Shown here: piece after piece, positions 35,890 to 46,259 of the stretch | How the letters are laid out: the number at the start of each line of letters is the position of its first letter | Position numbering within the stretch: position 1 is the stretch's first letter | From: Acanthornis magna | Lineage: Eukaryota; Chordata; Aves; Passeriformes; Acanthizidae | Assembly (NCBI GenBank): GCA_036785705.1 | Contig: JAWUZG010000014.1 | Coordinates: forward strand, 310,001 to 374,000 | Length of the DNA: 64,000 nt | Direction: 5' to 3' | Notes under the pieces: generated by a model | What the model was told of the DNA's origin: nothing | What the model saw: the letters and a program-made list of their open reading frames with translations, nothing else | The model's database searches: none | Position numbers and translations under genes: made by a program

Positions 35890-36936
35890 TTCCCCCTGCA
35901 GTGCGTCCACCCACTGCTCCTTCAGTGCCTGGGAGCTGCAGGAAGAGAGGAGAACCAGTGTCAGGCCCTGCTGTTCCCCAGCACCCTGGGGGTCTACACG
36001 TGTGCCCGCATGCCTCTCCCAATGCCCAGGGACACAAGGGCAGGACCAAGCCCTGTGCTGGGCATGGCACAAAGGTGCTGCCCAAGCCCTGGCTCCCTGT
36101 GAGCTGCCAGAGCACTGGCTTTTGCTCTTGCCTTTTGGCAAGCCAAAGCTGACTGGGAGGGACACAGGCCACTCCCTGCTCCCGCTCTGCAAGGAGGCCA
36201 GAGGCCATGGCAAGGCTGCCAAAGGCCTCCTGCTTCCCACGGCTGGCAAGATCTCCTGCCCTGCCACGGCACGTGGCTCCACGACTCACCCAAAGGTGGC
36301 AATGCATGAGCCCCTGGGCCAGATGAGGATGATGGAGGTGGCATCCTCAGGGCTGCCCTCCTGCTGCTGCTCTTCTCTGGGCAGCACTGCCTCCTCGCCG
36401 CCGCTCAGCACCCACAGCTGGTCCAGGGCCAGGCGGAGCCGTGGGCGCAGGGTGGTGCCTCGGCTGCAGAGAGCAGAGGAAAGCAGTGAGGGGCACGTGG
36501 CCTCCCTGGAGTCCCTCGGGGCAGAGCCCTGGCGTGTCCCCCCCTTGCCCCCACCGCCCGCCAACGTCGGCACACACAGCGGTGCATGGAGCCCTCAGGG
36601 GCTGGGAGGCTGGGGCTTAGGCCAGGCTGGCTGTGCCCCGGCCCAGGGACAGGGATGGGGCAAAGGCGGCTGGGCCCTGAGGCTCTTACTGCAGCTTGGC
36701 GACCACCAACTCATCCTGGAGGAGGAGAAGGCGCCTCTCACTCCTCTTTGGGCCATGGCTCAGAACCACGTCTGAGCTCAGCACGGCCTCGTCGCTGCTG
36801 AGAACCTTCCTGCAGAGCAGAGAGTGGCAGCCATGAGAAGGGTGGCCCCTTCTGCTGTGGCCTGCGGCCGTGGCCGTGTGTCTTTGGGCTCTGGGGGAGC
36901 CTACCTGGAGCCGAAGCAGCTCTTGGCCTGGCCCAT
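32087..36936 (-). CDS. ARHGAP20-like PH-RhoGAP protein, gene copy B, with one lost splice donor
   Basis: Paralogue of copy A about 25.3 kb away with the same exon set: ATG at 36934-36936; PH exons 36690-36809, 36290-36463, 35894-35935; linker 35629-35701, 35471-35524, 35080-35146; RhoGAP 34538-34737, 34134-34295, 33938-34047, 33376-33571; tail 33033-33135, 32722-32870, 32220-32311, and stop TAA at 32087-32089. The arginine-finger motif GIFRKAES, the NLAICLGPSLL segment and the MGQAKSC start are preserved. The donor after the last PH exon has GT changed to GG. Its 192 bp intron is open in the same frame and would add 64 residues including an alanine run, giving a conceptual 600 residues. Otherwise every frame and splice site matches copy A. 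It could be a functional variant, be skipped at this exon, or be an incipient pseudogene. Confidence 0.72.
35856..35888. repeat. CAG/CTG microsatellite, copy B
   Basis: Eleven CAG units (17 in copy A) next to the mutated donor of the last PH exon. If the intron is retained, the CTG strand is read in the GCT frame as an uninterrupted alanine run after ALQGE. Confidence 0.93.
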
Positions 36937-37263
36937 CCTGCCTGGCACAGGAGGACCCTGGTCTCGCCTCAAAGACTCTTGCCCTCGCTCACAGTGAGGC
37001 TTCCAAGCGGCACTGAAAAGTTGGGCTGGTGCCGCTTGGTCAGAAATTCGCTTTCTCGCCCTTTTGATCCGCACAACAGACAGCACTGGGCTGCTGCTGC
37101 CGCCTCTCGTGGACGCTGAGTCCAACTGACCAACGGTCCAAGCCCAACGGAGCCTGGCCTGGGCAGTTGGGGTGGGGCAGTGGGGGTGGGGCTTCCTGCC
37201 GGGCCCGGCTAAGGGCGGCTCTGCCCGTGGCAGCCCCGAGCTGGACACACACGAGGCCAAGGC

Positions 37264-37665
37264 TCAGCTCCCTCCAGCTGCTGCCAAGGCTGTGCCTCCT
37301 GCAGGCCTGCACACCATCAGCTGCCTTGGCTCCAGGGGCTCTTTGGCCCCTCCAAATCGCTCAGCCTGGCCTCCAGCAGGACCTGCTTTCACAGCTGCCC
37401 CTTCCCCAGCTTCTACTGCTGCAAGGGCTTCTTCCTCCTCCTCCTCCTTCTCCTCCTCCTTCTTCTCCTTCTCCTCCTCCTCCTCCTCCTCCTCCTCCTC
37501 CTCCTCCTCCCAAGCTGCAGGACTTGCCTCTTCTGCAGGACTTGCCTCTTCTGCTGCACATTCAGCTGCAGCAGCTTCTTGCCAGGCCTTCTCCAGCCCC
37601 TCAAGGTTCCTCTGCCTGCCAGCAGCTCCACCCTCCCGCCCACCAGCTTCTCCCAGAGGCCACAT
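37264..37665 (-). repeat. Glu-rich open frame over a TCC/TTC microsatellite
   Basis: Plus-strand TCC/TTC repeats at about 37,430-37,509 read on the minus strand as a long Glu/Lys run within a 133-codon open frame beginning MWPLGEAGG. The frame also shows repeated EEASPAEEASPA. It lies upstream of copy B, just after the point where copies A and B stop matching. It could be an upstream exon of copy B or a chance frame over simple repeat. I found no splice link that decides this. Confidence 0.4.
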
Positions 37666-37699
37666 GCATGCCCTCTGCCTGCTCTTTGAGAGGACACTC

Positions 37700-38930
37700 T
37701 GATGCCATAAGATTTTTGCTTTTTATATATTTTTCCTCAGTCTGTAGTTCTGTAGACTATGATTGTGTAATTCTATCATTTCTTAGCTACCTGCAGTACT
37801 TCTACCCTGTCAGGCAAACACATTCCAGGAAATCTAGTCTAATCTTGCTCCTTCAGTCAATCAAGGCTATTTCACTTCCCCATGTATTTAGATACAAAAA
37901 ATGGGTGGCTAGAAGCAAGGCAGAGGCTTCAGTGGGGCTCCGAACCAAGAGGGGGAATTACTTCATTAACTGTGCTTCTAATTCGGAATTCTTGCCAATC
38001 ATGCTAATTGGAGAAACTTATAAAGGTGCCAAAGCCCTGTCTCACATGTGCATTTCACCATGAGTGCACCTGGGGGACTGTCAAGAAACAGTAACCGCTT
38101 TTTAGCATCTGAATCTTGTTTGGCTCTTGATTTTCAGGGCTCCAAGGCAATAACTCAGCCCATCAGCTGCATCACTCAAGGGCAGCAGCGCCTGCAGAGG
38201 ACAGCACAGGGCAGCCAGGCCTGCACCTTGCTAGCAGGCAAGCTCTGCCCAAGGCCTCAGCAACTCAGGGGGAAAGCCACATTCCTTTTGGCCATGAGGC
38301 GCCCAGTGCTGCTCCTCTGCATCCCCCTAAGTCCCAGTCCAGGCTGTCCAAAGGCTCCCAGTTTGCCTGAGGATGGCCCATCCCTTCCGTGTGCTGCCGG
38401 GACGGGTGCCTCAGACACAGAGGCACAGGGGCTGTGCTGTGCCCTCGCTTGCTGCGGGGAGAGCCCCCAGGCCACCTTCTTAGGTGGCACCTTGGCTGCG
38501 CTCACGGTGCTCACAGCGGCGGCAGGAGGCTGCCTGCGGCTCTGGAGGCCAAGGCTAAAGCTCAGGGGTGGTCCTTGATGGGCAGCTGATTTCCCTATGC
38601 TCAAACCCAAAAAACAGGACATGAGAAAGGCCTAGAAGCATAGAGAGCTTTGGGTTGGCGTGTCCTGAAAGAAGTGAGATGCCCTCGTGCACTGGGGCTT
38701 GCTTTCCTTGGCCCACTTTCCCCATGGCAGGTGGAGCTTTCCTTAGTGGGCCCTTGCAGCGCCTTCTCCCTGAACGTGGGGCTCTGCTGCCTCCCCAAAG
38801 CCTTGGATGCTTTGCTGCTGTGCCTTTGCGCACCTGGGGATGGGCGGGGCACGCCTGCCTCTTGTCCCTCAGCCCCCATCATCACTCCTTGCCAAAAGCC
38901 TCCCAGATCCTAAGGCGCACATCTGCTAAA
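37700..38930. other. Unassigned flank, partly paralogous to 12.6-13.4 kb
   Basis: The first 400 bases are AT-rich without a gene. From about 38,100 to 38,950 the sequence aligns with 12,640-13,440, the flank of the HSF-like gene. A plus-strand frame at 38048-38578 and a minus frame at 38257-38622 show no recognisable domain and are not kept as genes. Confidence 0.45.
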
Positions 38931-39655
38931 TGCTCCGAATAACACAAATCCACAGCCCGTTCAGTTTCAAAATGCCACGGTTTGCACATTGCTACAGCGG
39001 CACTGCCTGGAGAGAAGTGCACCAAAGCCAACTTCCCTTGAAAAAGGGAATTTATTACAGCTCACCAGGACTGCACTGCTTCTATACAATTAACAAGTTC
39101 TGTTCCTAGCTTCCTACAGATTGTTCCATCTCTGCTGACTACGGGGGAAGATACAAACACCAGTTCACACCACATAATGTCTAACAGGTTACAGAGTTGC
39201 GCCTATACAGATCCATGTTGGGATAGAAAGAGACAAACACCCATCGCAGTCTGTAAATACCCACAGAGCTAGAACAAAACTGTACAACGCGACGCATGCT
39301 TCCATAGACATTCATATATAGATAAAACTGTACTATGTGACACATGTTTACATAGAAATTTATGCAGAGATCAACACAACTATCGGTGGTGTGTAAATAT
39401 ATTGTCATCTCTATAAAAATGGCTGTACGCAGCTAAAAAAAGGAAACAGGACTATACAAACACCAAAGCACCCAGCGATGCCTCCATACCCCTGTAACAA
39501 AAGACATAGAACTGCGTAGCTGTACAACTTGTTATGTACCGAAATAGAACTGGAGACAGACAGAGACATAACGATACGCAGGCACACCGATAAGCCGGGA
39601 CATATAGGGGTAGAGCAAGATACACAGGGAACCCAGTCAGCCCAGTCCAGGAATG
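38930..39655 (-). pseudogene. HSF-like gene 3' UTR remnant
   Basis: Related to 17,430-18,050, with shared GAGAAGTGCACCA.AGCCAAC at about 39,014 and an AATAAA-type signal (minus strand) near 39,050. The coding part expected above 39,655 is missing; retroviral env-like sequence follows there instead. Confidence 0.55.
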
Positions 39656-39734
39656 GGGCAAAGAAGAATATATCACCCCTCTTGGAATGGCTTGGGGATG
39701 CTCTGATGGGAAATTGGATTTGCATTTGTCATTA

Positions 39735-40440
39735 GAACAACATGCTGGGCTTAGGTGTGGAATTGGAATCCCCTCCCTTGGCCCCAGACGCATCTTTACT
39801 TTCGCTAAAGTGTCTAGAGAACGTCACTATGGCAGTGGTCCCTCTGCAAAGGCAACACAAAGGGCAGAATGAGCAATTGAGGGAATTGACTTTCCAGATT
39901 ACTATACCACTGGACAAAAAATAATCCCTACTCCTGGAAAATGTCTTTACTGCCTATGTTACCTTAAAAAGACACCAAATAGTATTCGAAGATATCACCT
40001 GGTGATTAAATGTATTAAGCAATTAGTCACAACATGCATTGGGAGAATTAAACACCCAAGTCCAGCAAACTACTAAAAGGACTTGGCAAAACAGATTAGC
40101 CATGGATATGATATTGTTAAAGGAACAAGGAGTTTGTGGAATGTTGAATTTGACAGAAACTGAGTGTTGCAGAACAATTCACAATGCCTCTACCTCCTTT
40201 GAGGAGGCATGAGCTAAGATGAGAGAAAAAAGGAAGCATAGCAGAAATTTGTCTCATGCAATGCAACCACGAGAACTGTTTGATAGTTCATGGATCACTA
40301 CCATCCTAGAGTCTCTTGGACTCACAGGGTGGGGAAGAGGGTTAGCTCCAATGGGAATAACAGCTGTCACTGGAATTGTGTTCCTAATTGCTGGCATTGG
40401 CCTGGCTGAATGCATGACACAACACTTGCTCCTTTCCTTC
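39735..40440 (+). pseudogene. Endogenous retrovirus env remnant (surface end and transmembrane subunit)
   Basis: Old, broken retroviral envelope sequence. Conceptual reading in one main frame shows the end of a surface-like part, then a transmembrane subunit with the conserved region upstream of a CX6CC motif (cysteines near 40,137-40,170), and a hydrophobic membrane span near 40,345-40,400. Several in-frame stops (near 39,922, 40,003, 40,026 and 40,213) break it, so no functional protein is expected. The motif class is that of gamma-type env proteins. I saw no gag or pol nearby. Confidence 0.7.
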
Positions 40441-40800
40441 TCTCCCTCTGTACACTACACTCAAATCACCACTGACGGCAGACAAAAAAGGCTGACACTC
40501 CAAATGGAGGCAAGCATCAGCTTCAGCTCAACTATTTATTATCCCACAGTACAGTCTTTTATACCCTCTTTGCCACACCCATAACAGGTGTACCTTGTTA
40601 CCTTACAGTTGGTTAGCAAACTCTCCACACATGTCCTTTCTGCTTGGTTCCCTTATAAGGTTGTTTATTTCTCTTGTTTATTACTCTTCTTCTCTTGATA
40701 AGCTGTAATTTATCAAGATCCAGGCTGCCTGCAGCCTTTTCCTATCTTACCACACACCACCACCGAAGAAAGCTACCTCGATGTCTCGTGAAATAATGCC
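40440..40800 (-). mobile_element. LTR-like fragment, opposite in orientation to the env
   Basis: The minus strand carries TATAAAAGA near 40,562 followed about 20 bp later by AATAAA, a spacing typical of a short LTR R region. Its strand is opposite to the env, so it is probably an independent insertion. Ends and target duplication were not found. Confidence 0.35.
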
Positions 40801-43080
40801 AAATCACGGGCTGGGATGTAAGAGCTTGACAATAAGAGAAAGGCTTCAAAAAGTGCTTCGTCATTATGTCTGCTTCGCTCCCCCCACCCTGTCTCAGCAG
40901 CAATTAAGGTAGCACAGAGTGCTGGTGACCTATCCTATGCTTTTTCAGGTAACCTTAGCTTTTTCTAACTCTTCTCTACTTTCTCTTTCTTTCTCTTTGC
41001 CTCTTACTATTAACTAAAAAGATATACATTTTTTGGCATCAAATTTAATCTCAAGTGGTTTTTATCTCATTTTTTGAAAATCCTTTCAACCTTCGAAGTT
41101 CTTTCTGTTTTATGCACAGAAATTTAATTTTGTTTGCTCATCTGTGTTTAAACCAGTTTGTAACAACCACCTAATTGACGATGGAGTATGCACAAAGTCC
41201 TTTCCCTCAATTTCTGGAAAAATATCTGTGAAGATGTGTCCAAACTTTAGGGAAAAGCCCTACATGTTTCAAGGGTCTGTGTAGGAGACTTCTGCCTCTG
41301 TGAAAGTTTGTGTAGATTTTAGAGTTTATAAGGTGAAGTGTCTGTCAGTCAGAAATTCCAGCTTATTTCCTGACATCTTGCTCTCAAGGCAATTTGTTCC
41401 TCGTCAGCAGGGATGTTTATTGTATCCCATCTCTCCGGTGCTAGAAATAATTCCTTTACCAGATGCCTATCCGACCTGAGTTAACTCACCCATTCAAGGG
41501 AGGGGGGGAATGCCTGGAATTATCGCACCCGCTGATCGAACAGATGAGCTCTGCTGTGGTAGGGGGAAACGTCCTGCCACAGTCTGCTGATCCCAGAGCC
41601 AGCCAGGTTGTGCTCTGTGTTCCAGACTGTTCAGAGTGGGCAGAAAAAGTGCTGCGTGCACAGCGGAGAGTCCTGGAAGGTGCTCCCAAGAACATCCTGC
41701 TGTGGCAACAGGGCTCTGCTCTCTGGCTGGGAACAGCCTGGCTTTGCTGCTGTGACCGCAGGCAGGAGCTGAGGCAGGTGCAGAGGCAGCAGGCAGCTTG
41801 TGTTTGCAGAGGGCCTGGGGCTGTCTGTCTGAGCCTACACCTGGAAACACACTTGGGGCAGGGTGAGCTAGAGCTGGAGTGCCTGTTCTGAAAGGACCAG
41901 GAGTAATTCAGCCTTGCCAGGGTTTCTTAAGAGCGTGTTGGTGTTCCCCAGGAAAAGTCACCATTTGGGGCAATGCCTTTGGAGGAAAGGGGCTTGCTTC
42001 TCAAGGCAAGAGCTTCCCAAGGAGCTGCCAGTGAGGCAGGTGCAACTGTCTCCCTTTGGCTCCCTGTGATGCTTTCAGTCCTTGAGGCCCGTTGCACTTG
42101 GCAGAGGCGCAGGGGAAGGGAGAAGGCTGCGAAGAGCAGCTTTGGCATCTGCCCGCACCTGCGGAGACCAAGCCAAGCAGCTGCAGCAGGGTGTGTTACT
42201 CCCCTTTGGAGAGAGCTCTGAGCAGGAGCATCTCTGTCCAGCTGAGAGCCCCGAAGCTCTCCTGGAGAGCTGTGAATTAAAAGCCCTTCATGCACACCCT
42301 TGTCCCATCTTACCTGCCTGGTGTGTTTAAAGTCTTGGCAAGATGCATTTGCCTCTTGCTTGGCAGAAGCTGCTCTGGGCCAGGGCCAGCACAGAGCCAG
42401 GCTCTGTGGGCCAGGCAGCGTGGAGAGTCTTGGCTGATCTTGGTGTGTCCCTGGCCTCAGAAAAGACTTGCAAGCTTTGGCTCCCAGAGCGTCCTGCTCA
42501 TAGGCTCTTGCTGTGCATCCTGGGGAGCACAAGGCAGGCATTTCTGGCAGCTGGGCATTAGCAGGCCTTAAAACGGGGGCATGTTCTTGAGCAAGGCCAG
42601 CTGAGATCCCCTGAGAGGAGCTGAGTGCTCCTTGCTCCTCTCTGCTGACACGTGAGCGTTTGTTGCTTTCGGGGTGACCCAGGCTGTGTGAGGGGCTGCT
42701 ACGTGTACACGGGACAGCCAGTCCTGTCCCCCTGGGTCACAGCAGTGCCTCGCAGCAGTCCTGCACGCACGTCACGATGCTGGCCAAGAGAGGTCCTGCA
42801 AGCTGAGGCAGCTGATTTGAAGCTGGCGCGGGTACCTACAGGTCAAGCACCGCCGTGTTCCCTCAGGATACACCAGCGCTGAGGGGTCTCCCCAGAGCTG
42901 ACTGGTGCCTCCCACAGCTGGTGGCACCAGGTGCTTTCCTGCAGAATGTTCTACCTTACCTGCCCCTCTCGAGAGTAAAGAGGGAGCTGCAGAAAGAGCT
43001 TGCCACGCTGCTCTCGATCCTTTACGAGCAGTGCTGCTTAACTGGAGAAGACTGAGCTGACCGGAGCTGTGCAAATGAGA
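40800..43080. other. No gene recognised
   Basis: AT-rich to 41,460, then GC-richer. A plus-strand frame of 142 codons (41463-41891) and a minus frame of 204 codons (41927-42541) show no domain, no convincing splice context and ordinary low-complexity composition. They are treated as chance frames. Confidence 0.45.
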
Positions 43081-43084
43081 CAGC

Positions 43085-43200
43085 CATGCACAGGAAGGGT
43101 CACAAGGATGACCCAGGAGCCGTAGGCCTGGCAGCCTGAGCTGGGTAGCGGGGAAGGCCTTGGAGCAGATCCTCCCAAGTGCCATCCCACGGCACGTGCA
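43085..43200 (+). mobile_element. CR1 LINE fragment, reverse transcriptase region
   Basis: The translation GKALEQILPSAIPRHVQ resembles the CR1 reverse-transcriptase stretch that begins GK(V)MEQI, preceded by a CCTGGCAGCCTGAGCT block matching the usual upstream CR1 sequence. It is short and degenerate. Confidence 0.5.
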
Positions 43201-44627
43201 GGGAAGCAGGGGGTCTGCCGGAGGTCGGGAAGGCTCTGCACAGGGATCGGGCCAGGTGGGGGTGTTGAGGGGTCCCGTGGAGGTGTTGGGGGAGGTTGAT
43301 GTTTATGGGGGCGTTGGGGAAGGAGTTGTCTGGAAGCTGAGAGGTCTAGGCTGGAATTTGATTCAGCTCCAAGGCAGCATCTGTGCTTTTGCACAGCTTT
43401 GGTTATGGAGGGCAGAAAGAGTACCTGTGACTTCTGTTTGTGGTCCTGATTCTCATGCAGGGAAGAGGGGTGAGCTGCATTTTTTATTGGCCACTTAGAT
43501 ATCTGTGTCAGAGAGAGGATTAGTCTTTTTGCAGTACACTCATTTGTTTGGGGTATTTTTGTAACACTGAGGGGACTTTCATTCCTTGAGAGCTTTTATT
43601 CCTGAAGAGAATTTTTATATTCTCATCCCTTCACAGGAAACCAAAGAATGGCCTTATTTTTCCCCTCTATTTTGTTCTTGGTTTTCGTAAGTGACTCTCA
43701 ATGGATGAAAATAAGGTAAATGAGTTACTGGTTTGAGATGGGAAGCAAACCTGCAAATCTTTTGCATTCTCAGGCCACACCAATCGATTTGGGAAGTTTG
43801 CAGCTTGTTTGAACTACATGAGTTGAGCAATGGGAAGTAATACTTTCCTGATAGGATGCCAGATTCTTCTGTGCCTCTGTGGCAAAGGTGTTTGTGTGCT
43901 GCAGGAGATCACTTCAATGAGAAAAGAACTCCAGGACAGACTGACATCTTCTGACAGGTACCAAGTGCTGGCACCAGTGGCTCCAGGTGCTCCTGCCGAG
44001 GGCCAGCTGCAGGAAGGAGCACGGACAGCAATGCACGCTGCCCTTGGCTGCCCTCTGGCAGAAAAACCCCCGGAGGCACAGGTCTCTGGGGCAGGAGTCA
44101 GGCAGCAGCGCTGCCAGGGCTCGGGGGCTGAGAGAGACCAATCTGATTTTTATTCGTGCCTCAAGATATGTTATACATGAGGTGAAAAATTCTTTTAGGG
44201 GCTGTACACACGCTGGGAGCTCTGTGCCCCGGGAGGCTTCGCCTGGCAGGCAGTCAGGGCAGAGAAAGCTTCCAGCACTGCTCTGCAAGCGACCCCCCCT
44301 TGCCGCTGGGGCAGATCCGCGGATGCCCGGCAGAAAACGCGCAGGCAGGCACGCTCCAGGAGGGCCAAGCACATCAAGGCAGTGAACTGCGACACAACCG
44401 CGGCCATTTCCTTTGGGCTTTCCTGGAGGGAGCGGCGGCTCGCCCGGAGGGTCAGCTCTGCCCCCCTCCCCGCCTCGCTTTTTCCCTCGCTGAGCTGCTG
44501 CTCCTTCCCTGGCTGTCTGTCCTGCCCGGCCCTGTCCTGCCGCGCTTCGCCGCTTCCGCGAGGCAGCTCCGTCGCCGCGACACCCTCGTGCTCTGCCGTT
44601 TGCCCAAAGGAGCTGCCGCTGCCTGCA
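43200..44627. other. Unassigned; becomes a CpG-rich island toward 44.2-44.6 kb
   Basis: 43.2-43.9 kb is AT-leaning with no gene. From about 44,200 the sequence is GC- and CpG-rich with a GCGGCCATTTCC block at about 44,400 that resembles a YY1/ETS-type promoter site. It may be a CpG-island promoter whose gene I cannot identify. Confidence 0.35.
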
Positions 44628-44760
44628 CCCGGCCCCGGCCCCGGCCCCGGCCCCGGCCCCGGCCCCGGCCCCGGCCCCGGCCCCGGCCCCGGCCCCGGCC
44701 CCGGCCCCGGCCCCGGCCCCGGCCCCGGCCCCGGCCCCGGCCCCGGCCCCGGCCCCGGCC
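44628..44760. repeat. GGCCCC hexanucleotide repeat, ~22 copies
   Basis: An uninterrupted run of 133 bp of GGCCCC (GGGGCC on the minus strand). It is the same unit that expands in human C9orf72 disease. All frames are open across it, reading Gly-Pro or Pro-Arg on the plus strand and Gly-Ala or Gly-Arg on the minus strand. It lies inside a CpG-rich island. Confidence 0.97.
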
Positions 44761-44989
44761 GCTCCCGAGTGCGCCCTTAGCCTCGGCAGCCTGTTCCTCG
44801 CCCAACGCAGGCACACACAGCTGCTGCTGTTTGGAAATAGCGCCCTGCCGGCCCCGGGCAGACAGAGTGCACTGAGGAAGAGTCCTTTGTTCGCAGTTCA
44901 AACAGGTGTGGACGTTAAGCAACAAAGCCAAATGAAAGCAAGGCCTCCCTGCGCCCGCCCTCTCCTCAGGCTCCTCCGTTTCCGCCTCC

Positions 44990-45170
44990 TGCCCTGAGGG
45001 CCGCGGGGGCGAGACAGCGTCCTGAGGGCAGCGCCGGGATCGGGATCGTCCTGAGGGCAGGGCCCGGATCGGGATCGCCCGGTGAGCAGGGCTGGCATTG
45101 CCCGGGCAGCGCCTGGATCTGCTGGGAAGCTCCTGGATTGTCTGGGCAGTGCCTGAATCCCCGCGGCAGC
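44990..45170. repeat. Short GC-rich tandem units
   Basis: About three degenerate ~33-35 bp units share CCTGAGGGCAG and CGGGATCGGGATCG (45,022 and 45,053), continuing as looser GGGCAGCGCCTGGAT-type units to about 45,160. Confidence 0.65.
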
Positions 45171-45189
45171 TCTGGTTCCCCTGGGCAGC

Positions 45190-45440
45190 CCGAAATATCC
45201 CCAAATATGACAAAATGTGGCAAAATGTACCCAAAATATCCCAAAATGTGACAAAATGCGGCAAAATGCACCCAAAAGATCCCAAAATGCACCCAAAATA
45301 CCCCAAAATGCAGCAAAATGCACCCAAAATACCCCAAAATGCAGCAAAATGCACCCAAAATACCCCAAAATGCGCCCGAAATACCCCAAAATGCGCAAAA
45401 TGCACCCAAAATACCCCAAAATATCCCAAAAGAGGACAAG
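45190..45440. repeat. C/A-rich minisatellite, ~21-22 bp unit
   Basis: Roughly ten units of the form CCCAAAATAYCCCAAAATGYR. It gives long stop-free Lys/Pro/Asn-rich frames on the plus strand, which I regard as artefacts. Confidence 0.9.
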
Positions 45441-45689
45441 GACCCGGGGGGGGAGTTGGGAACATCGGGAGGGGGTCGGGACAGCCCCGGAGGGACAGGG
45501 ATGGGGACATCGGGAGGGGTTGGGTGTGGTGGGACAAACCCCAGCTCCTGCCATTTCCCGAGGCAGCTCCACCTCCTCGGCTGGAGGAACCCTGGGGGGC
45601 AGAGCCCAGGGCCATGAGCTCCGCCCCAGGGGCTGCCCGGGGCGTGGCCAGGGCTGAAGCCCCGCCCCCTCTCCAGAATGTTCTGTCTG

Positions 45690-45883
45690 TTCAGGTTGTG
45701 GTTGGTTTGTATGTGTTGTTCCCTCCCCTGCTTGTTCCTGATTGGGTGCCGGACACTTGGATCCGCCCCCTTCCCTCTCTCCCATTGGTTGGGCGCGCCC
45801 ATATAAAAGCGCTGCACGAAGGCGGCAGCTCGCACTTGTGTTCGAAGGAGCTGCTGTTCGCTGTGGCCGGAGCCAGTGCCATA
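45690..45883 (+). promoter_or_regulatory. TATA/CCAAT promoter with first exon and splice donor
   Basis: This unique-looking island contains inverted CCAAT boxes (ATTGG at 45,741 and 45,784), a GC box (CCGCCCCC near 45,764), and a canonical TATA box (ATATAAAAG at 45,801-45,809). A start site would be expected near 45,832. About 50 bp later comes GCCATAG/GTGAGG, a strong donor at 45,883/45,884. The predicted first exon is short and non-coding. Related GGGACATCGGGAGGG units flank it on both sides (45,460-45,530 and 45,925-46,060). The gene it drives, if any, is unknown. An LTR promoter is an alternative, but no TG/CA ends were seen. Confidence 0.6.
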
Positions 45884-46069
45884 GGTGAGGGCGGTCGGGG
45901 AGAGCAGGCGCACGCCGCAGTACGACACTGGGGGCATCGGGAGGGAGTTGGGGACATCGGAAGGGGGACGGGGTCATCGGGAGGGAGTTGGGGACATCGG
46001 GAGAGGGATGGGGACACATGGGAAGGGTTGGGGACAGCCCCAGAGGGACAGGGATGGTCCCGGAAATGG

Positions 46070-46230
46070 TTTGAAATGGGACAAAATGCAACTGAAATGC
46101 AGCAAAATGCACCCAAAATATCCCGAAATGGGACAAAATGCACCCAAAATGCAGTGAAATGCATCCAAAATATCCCGAAATGGGACAAAATGCACCCAAA
46201 ATGCAGCGAAATGCACCCAAAATATCCTAA
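46070..46230. repeat. C/A-rich minisatellite, second block
   Basis: Units of CACCCAAAATGCAGYGAAATG and CCAAAATATCCCGAAATGGGA type, clearly related to 45190-45440. The promoter island sits between the two blocks. Confidence 0.85.
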
Positions 46231-46259
46231 AGTGCACCCCCCCGCCAAGTGACCCCACA

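Noticed and set aside
43914..45615. Minus-strand frames of 300 and 387 codons with Gly-Ala or Gly-Arg runs
   Set aside because: They are open because the GGCCCC repeat and C/A minisatellite lack stops in these frames. The flanks show no protein family.
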